The translations under genes and the position numbers were made by a program. 64,000 nt of DNA from Prevotellaceae bacterium UBA1746 (GTDB taxonomy: Bacteria; Bacteroidota; Bacteroidia; Bacteroidales; Bacteroidaceae). Where the stretch lies: assembly GCA_905369775.1 (NCBI GenBank), contig CAJPJR010000005.1:5269-69268 (forward strand), given 5' to 3'. The notes beneath the pieces were generated by a model. The model was not told where the DNA came from and did not search any database. It worked only from the letters and a program-made list of their open reading frames with translations. Position 1 is the stretch's first letter. Each line of letters begins with the position of its first letter. Of this stretch, positions 60,680 through 64,000 are shown piece by piece.

Positions 60680-60941
60680 CGCGCGTGCGCGCGTCAGGCA
60701 GTTTTCGTTTTTTGCCTTCACCTCTTCACCCCTATGCCGTAAGTTGCAGATTGATAGTGCGATAAGTGTGAAGACTTTTGCCCTGAATGCTTCACCCGCG
60801 GGTGAAGCCCACGACCACCCACAAGTTCACCCGAACCTTCACCCCTAAACGCCTGTCGAAGAGCGAAACGACACCTGTCGGTGAAGGGTGAAGGTGAAAA
60901 ACGGAAACCGACTGACGGGCGCGTACACGCGCGTGCGCGAG
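60680..60941. repeat. Intergenic inverted-repeat element, copy C
   Basis: About 262 bp, the shortest copy. Alternating CG/TG ends lie at 60680-60694 and about 60918-60939. Left arm 60701-60731 is GTTTTCGTTTTTTGCCTTCA then CCTCTTCACCC. Right arm 60880-60908 is GGTGAAGGGTGAAGGTG then AAAAACGGAAAC. Interior motifs include GTGTGAAGAC (60766-60775), CTTCACCCGCGGGTGAAG (60790-60807, a perfect palindrome), TTCACCC (60826-60832) and CCTTCACCCC (60837-60846). It lies between the AlbA_2 gene and the metallo-beta-lactamase-fold gene. Confidence 0.75.
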
Positions 60942-61000
60942 TGGCGTGTGCACCGTCGGGTTCACCCCGTGAGGTCGACGAAAGTGGGGACGGAATTCAA

Positions 61001-61038
61001 AAAACACCCGCTGTTTTCGGAGAAGCAGCGGGTGTTTT
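61001..61038 (-). terminator. Terminator of the MBL-fold hydrolase gene
   Basis: A perfect 13-bp stem, AAAACACCCGCTG (61001-61013) with its complement (61026-61038), 12-nt loop; on the minus strand it is followed by a T-run (60997-61003 complement). Confidence 0.8.
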
Positions 61039-61091
61039 GCCGGAGGAAGCGAGAGGTGTTTTTTTGGGGGGGGAGATCGGGTCGGGCTACT

Positions 61092-61973
61092 TCAGCACTC
61101 GATGTCCAAGCCATCGTAGGCGAAACGCATACCCTCGGGGAGTTGGCGGTCGGCTTCGCACTGGAGGCCGGCCTGGTGACACATGTGGATGAAATAGGTG
61201 TGCTCGGCGTTCACCCGGCGCGCCATCTCCACCGCTTGCTCGATGGTTTGGTGCGTGTGGTGCGGTTCGTGGCGCAGGGCACTCACCACCAGCGTGCGCA
61301 CGCCGCACAGTTTCGGCCATTCGCTGTCGGGGAGCGCGGAGAGATCGGTCATGTAGGCTAAATCGCCGATGCGGAACCCCGCAATCGGCAGTTGGCCGTG
61401 CATCACACGGATGGGAGTGACGAGGGTGCCGGCGGCGGTGAACGGACTGTCGATTGAGAAAGTGTTCATGGTGAGCTGCGGCGAACCGGGATAGTGGTGT
61501 GGCCCGAAGCAATAGCCCATGTGCTGCAAAATGGGGGCGGCCACGTTGGGTTCGGCCCACACGTCGATGGGGCTGAAGTGCGAAAGCGGGCGCAAGTCGT
61601 CGAGTCCGGCCACGTGGTCGAAATGTTCGTGGGTGAGGAGCACGGCTTCGAGTGCCGGCACGGCGTAGGGGAGGCGCGGCGCTTCGTGCAGTCCGGCGGC
61701 GCGGGCCTGTTCGTCGCTCATTTCGGCGACGTGCCGTTCGTGGTAGGGGAGGGGAGAGTCGGGGCGGTGCGGGTGTCCGGCGATGAAACGCAACATTTGC
61801 GTGCGGAAGTCGGGCCCGCAGTCGATGAGCAAGAGGCGATGGTCGTCGGTTTCGAGCAGGGCTGAGCAGCGCAAACGGCGGTCGCGCACATCAGACGAGG
61901 TGCAGACGGCACAAGAGCAGCCCATTTGGGGCACACCGGACGAGGTGCCGGTGCCGAGAAAGTAAAGTCTCAT
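61092..61973 (-). CDS. Metallo-beta-lactamase-fold hydrolase (PhnP-like)
   Basis: A 293-residue enzyme. The N-terminus MRLYFLGTGTSSGVPQMGC and then CAVC (cysteines at about 19, 21, 24) match PhnP-type hydrolases, where these residues bind a structural zinc. The active-site motif THEHFDH (residues 114-120) binds the catalytic metals, and later histidines (VVSALRHEPHHTH) fit the fold. PhnP acts on cyclic phosphodiesters; the exact substrate is unclear. I chose the ATG at 61973, which starts the conserved MRLYFLG; the frame runs 30 codons further upstream. Divergent from the MATE gene. Confidence 0.88.
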   Translation of the reverse strand: MRLYFLGTGTSSGVPQMGCSCAVCTSSDVRDRRLRCSALLETDDHRLLLIDCGPDFRTQMLRFIAGHPHRPDSPLPYHERHVAEMSDEQARAAGLHEAPRLPYAVPALEAVLLTHEHFDHVAGLDDLRPLSHFSPIDVWAEPNVAAPILQHMGYCFGPHHYPGSPQLTMNTFSIDSPFTAAGTLVTPIRVMHGQLPIAGFRIGDLAYMTDLSALPDSEWPKLCGVRTLVVSALRHEPHHTHQTIEQAVEMARRVNAEHTYFIHMCHQAGLQCEADRQLPEGMRFAYDGLDIEC

Positions 61974-62066
61974 GAGCAAAATGAATCGGTTGGAGCGCAA
62001 AGATACAACTATTTCGCTGCGCAGGCGCGTGCGATTGTCTGTTAATGCGTAACTTCGTGCCACCTT

Positions 62067-63440
62067 ATGAAAATGAAAGAAACTATCTTGCGCACGGACG
62101 ACACTTCAAGTCGCCCGCGCTATTCGTATCGTGACATTTGGAAAATTGCCTTCCCGCTGGTGCTCAGTTCTGTCGTTGAGCAACTGGTGGGCATGACCGA
62201 CACGGCCTTTTTGGGACGTGTCGGCGAAGTCGAGTTGGGCGCCTCTGCGCTCGGCGGCATCTTCTTCATCGCCGTGTTCATGTTGATTCTCGGATTCTGT
62301 TCCGGGGCACAAATCCTCATGGGGCGGCGCAACGGCGAGAACAAACCCGAGGACATCGGCAGTGTGTTTTGGCACAGCCTGATCTTCCTCGCGTTGCTCT
62401 CCACTCTCCTGCTCGTCGGCACGCAGTGCTTTGCGCCGGCGGTGCTGCGTGCCATCATTTCGTCCGACGCCGTGTATCACGCCGCCTGGGCCTACCTGGA
62501 TTGGCGCATGTGGGGCATCTATTTCAGCATGGTGGCCTGTCTGTTTCGTGCCTTTTTTGTGGGCACCACGCAGACGGGGGTGCTCAAATACAACGCCGTG
62601 GTGATGGTCTTGGCCAACGTGGTGCTCAACTATGCTTTGGTATTCGGACACTTCGGTTGTCCGGCGCTCGGCATCGCCGGGGCGGCCATTGCCTCGTCGC
62701 TGGCGAGCGGCATTTCCATGCTCTTCTTTGTGTCTTACACCGTGTTGAAAGTTGACTATCGTCGTTACGCCCTCGATCGGTTGCCGAAATTCAAATTGCG
62801 TCTGCTCGGCAAGATGCTCAGTGTGAGCTTGTGGATGATGGTGCAAAGTTTCCTGTCGTTGAGCACGTGGTTCCTCTTTTTCATTGCCATTGAGCATCTC
62901 GGTCAGCGCGAACTGGCCGTGACCAACGTGATGCGCACCATTTCGGGCTTCACCTTCATGACGGTGTCTGCCTTGGCGTCGACGGCTTCGACCTTGGCGT
63001 CCAATTTTTTGGGCAGCGGCCATCCCACAGCGGTGCGCCCCATGATGTGGCGTGTGGTGCGCCTGTCTTATTTCATTCTGGTGCCGGTGTGGCTGCTCAT
63101 CGTGATTTTCCCGACTGAGGTGATGAGCGTGTTCACCGATGAGGCTCCGCTCATTGCGGCAGGCGTGGCTCCGCTGCGTGTGCTGGCCTTCAGCTACCTG
63201 TTTCAAATTCCGGGTTTTGTGGCGTTTCAAACCATCTCCGGCACGGGCAACACCCGCACTTCGTTCTACGTCGAACTGTTCGCGCTCGTGGTCTACTGCA
63301 CCTTCATTTACTATGCCGTTTATGTGCAGCACTGTTCTTTGGCGGTGGCTTGGCTGAGCGAAACGTTCTATTCTTTCTGTATCCTGCTGCCGGCGCTGTA
63401 CTACATGCGCTACGGCCGTTGGTACCGGAAGCAGATCTAA
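62067..63440 (+). CDS. MATE family efflux transporter
   Basis: A 457-residue inner-membrane protein with about 12 hydrophobic helices. The start of the fold is IAFPLVLSSVVEQLVGMTDT, then FLGRVGEVELGASALGG, the typical MATE TM1-2 region. A related second half begins near residue 245 (LGKMLSVSLWMMVQSFLSLS). MATE pumps export drugs or metabolites using H+ or Na+; the substrate is not predictable. ATG start; a second ATG two codons later is equally possible. The gene stands alone, divergent from the MBL-fold gene. Confidence 0.92.
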   Translation: MKMKETILRTDDTSSRPRYSYRDIWKIAFPLVLSSVVEQLVGMTDTAFLGRVGEVELGASALGGIFFIAVFMLILGFCSGAQILMGRRNGENKPEDIGSVFWHSLIFLALLSTLLLVGTQCFAPAVLRAIISSDAVYHAAWAYLDWRMWGIYFSMVACLFRAFFVGTTQTGVLKYNAVVMVLANVVLNYALVFGHFGCPALGIAGAAIASSLASGISMLFFVSYTVLKVDYRRYALDRLPKFKLRLLGKMLSVSLWMMVQSFLSLSTWFLFFIAIEHLGQRELAVTNVMRTISGFTFMTVSALASTASTLASNFLGSGHPTAVRPMMWRVVRLSYFILVPVWLLIVIFPTEVMSVFTDEAPLIAAGVAPLRVLAFSYLFQIPGFVAFQTISGTGNTRTSFYVELFALVVYCTFIYYAVYVQHCSLAVAWLSETFYSFCILLPALYYMRYGRWYRKQI

Positions 63441-63522
63441 AGAAAGGGGCGCCGGCGCGGTCGCAAAGTTGCCGCGCCGTGCGAAATGTGCGAATAAAGT
63501 TTCTGGAACGACACAAAATGTT

Positions 63523-63530
63523 TATATTTG
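63523..63530 (+). promoter_or_regulatory. -7 element of the final gene
   Basis: TATATTTG, a perfect -7, about 96 bp before the ATG at 63627. The -33 is unclear (TTCTG near 63501). Confidence 0.5.
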
Positions 63531-63626
63531 CGGTGCGTGCCGCGAAGCACTCCGACATCGGATCGCCTTCGACGAGTAAGTATTTGCGTCGCACATCGTT
63601 CTTACAAAGCGAATAACTATCAGACA

Positions 63627-64000
63627 ATGAAACGTTTGCTCCTTTTCCTTCTCCTCGTCGTGGCGACGCTCGGTGCCGCTGCCCAGCAGACCGAAACCGC
63701 CGATGTGTATCTGCGTGATGGTCGCGTGGTGCGCGGGCACATCGTCGAACGGATGCGCGGCGGCATGATCCGAGTGCAAACGCCCGAAGGCCAATCCTTC
63801 ACGTTCCTCCCCGCACAAGTGCTCAATGTGGTGGACCTTCGCGGTTTTTCGCCTTTTGTCTCCTCGCCCTATTGGACTGCCTACGCCGAAGTGGGCTACA
63901 CCACACCCAATCAATACGACGTGCAACTCACGGGCGGTGTGCAACTGCGCAACTTCCTTTTTGTCGGCGCCGGTCTGTGCTATGTAGCGCAACCCGACGC
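63627..64000 (+). CDS. Exported outer-membrane-type protein (partial)
   Basis: The first about 125 residues of a gene that runs off the right edge. A signal peptide (MKRLLLFLLLVVATLGAAAQ) precedes a short beta domain (ADVYLRDGRVVRGHIVERMR; FTFLPAQVLNVVDLRG). The start of what looks like a small beta-barrel follows (AYAEVGYTTPNQYDVQLTGG). Similar two-part proteins are common in Bacteroidales with no assigned function. The frame is open to the end with no stop. Confidence 0.65.
   Translation, partial: MKRLLLFLLLVVATLGAAAQQTETADVYLRDGRVVRGHIVERMRGGMIRVQTPEGQSFTFLPAQVLNVVDLRGFSPFVSSPYWTAYAEVGYTTPNQYDVQLTGGVQLRNFLFVGAGLCYVAQPD

Noticed and set aside
62050..62057. TAACTTCG as promoter -7 of the MATE gene (also 18244-18251 before the TPP riboswitch)
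   Set aside because: One mismatch to TAnnTTTG and no -33 at proper spacing at either place; suggestive but too weak to list as a feature.

Overview
This window looks like the chromosome of a GC-rich member of the Bacteroidota, most likely order Bacteroidales (Prevotellaceae/Porphyromonadaceae-like). The evidence is as follows. Many promoters have the Bacteroides-type -7 element TAnnTTTG with a TTG-containing -33. Lipoproteins and porin-like outer-membrane proteins are frequent. There is a TonB-dependent receptor under a TPP riboswitch, a PorW/SprE-like type IX secretion (T9SS) lipoprotein, an RprX/RprY-like two-component pair, an imelysin, DUF4230/DUF4738/DUF4476/DUF1460 proteins, a BspA-type leucine-rich protein and an M60 metallopeptidase. 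I see no phage, plasmid, insertion sequence, rRNA or CRISPR array. The only RNA gene is tRNA-His(GTG).

Layout. 1-7.8 kb (minus strand): PorW-like lipoprotein (runs off the left edge), ABC-3 metal permease, a small cysteine-containing protein, aroA, DedA; then an operon of two DUF4230 proteins and a clostripain-family lipoprotein protease. 7.8-12.5 kb: a divergent promoter pair, a DUF4738 lipoprotein, tRNA-His, about 1 kb of non-coding DNA with repeat element copy A, and a large BspA-like surface protein. 12.7-18.1 kb: fluoride channel CrcB, an RsmI-like methylase, GT2, MtaB, a tiny lipoprotein and a helix-hairpin-helix protein. 18.2-22 kb: TPP riboswitch, thiamine receptor, PnuT and thiamine pyrophosphokinase. 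22.1-28.8 kb (minus): response regulator and sensor kinase, aldo/keto reductase, DUF1460 amidase-like protein and HtpG.

28.8-36.4 kb: repeat copy B, the M60 peptidase, a BamE-like/DUF4476 lipoprotein, MnmE, a small secreted cysteine protein and a hemerythrin-LuxR regulator. 36.7-46.5 kb: porin-like barrel, imelysin, di-heme oxidoreductase, second porin, mono-heme lipoprotein, Rid-like protein and fused CcsBA cytochrome c assembly factor. I read this as one envelope iron/redox system that carries its own heme-attachment machinery, with the hemerythrin regulator divergent at its head. 46.7-56.1 kb: C69 peptidase, RelA-like protein, pyruvate phosphate dikinase, ROK kinase and an OprP-like porin. 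56.3-64 kb: a 1370-residue protein with a Schlafen/AlbA_2 domain, repeat copy C, a metallo-beta-lactamase-fold hydrolase, a MATE transporter and the start of an outer-membrane protein.

The most unusual item is a three-copy intergenic element (about 9.02-9.42, 29.02-29.34 and 60.68-60.94 kb). Each copy has inverted terminal arms, CTTCACC/GGTGAAG motifs in both orientations and alternating purine-pyrimidine ends. I cannot match it to any element I know. Other leads are the RIC-like hemerythrin-LuxR fusion beside the imelysin/di-heme locus, and the large AlbA_2 protein next to copy C.
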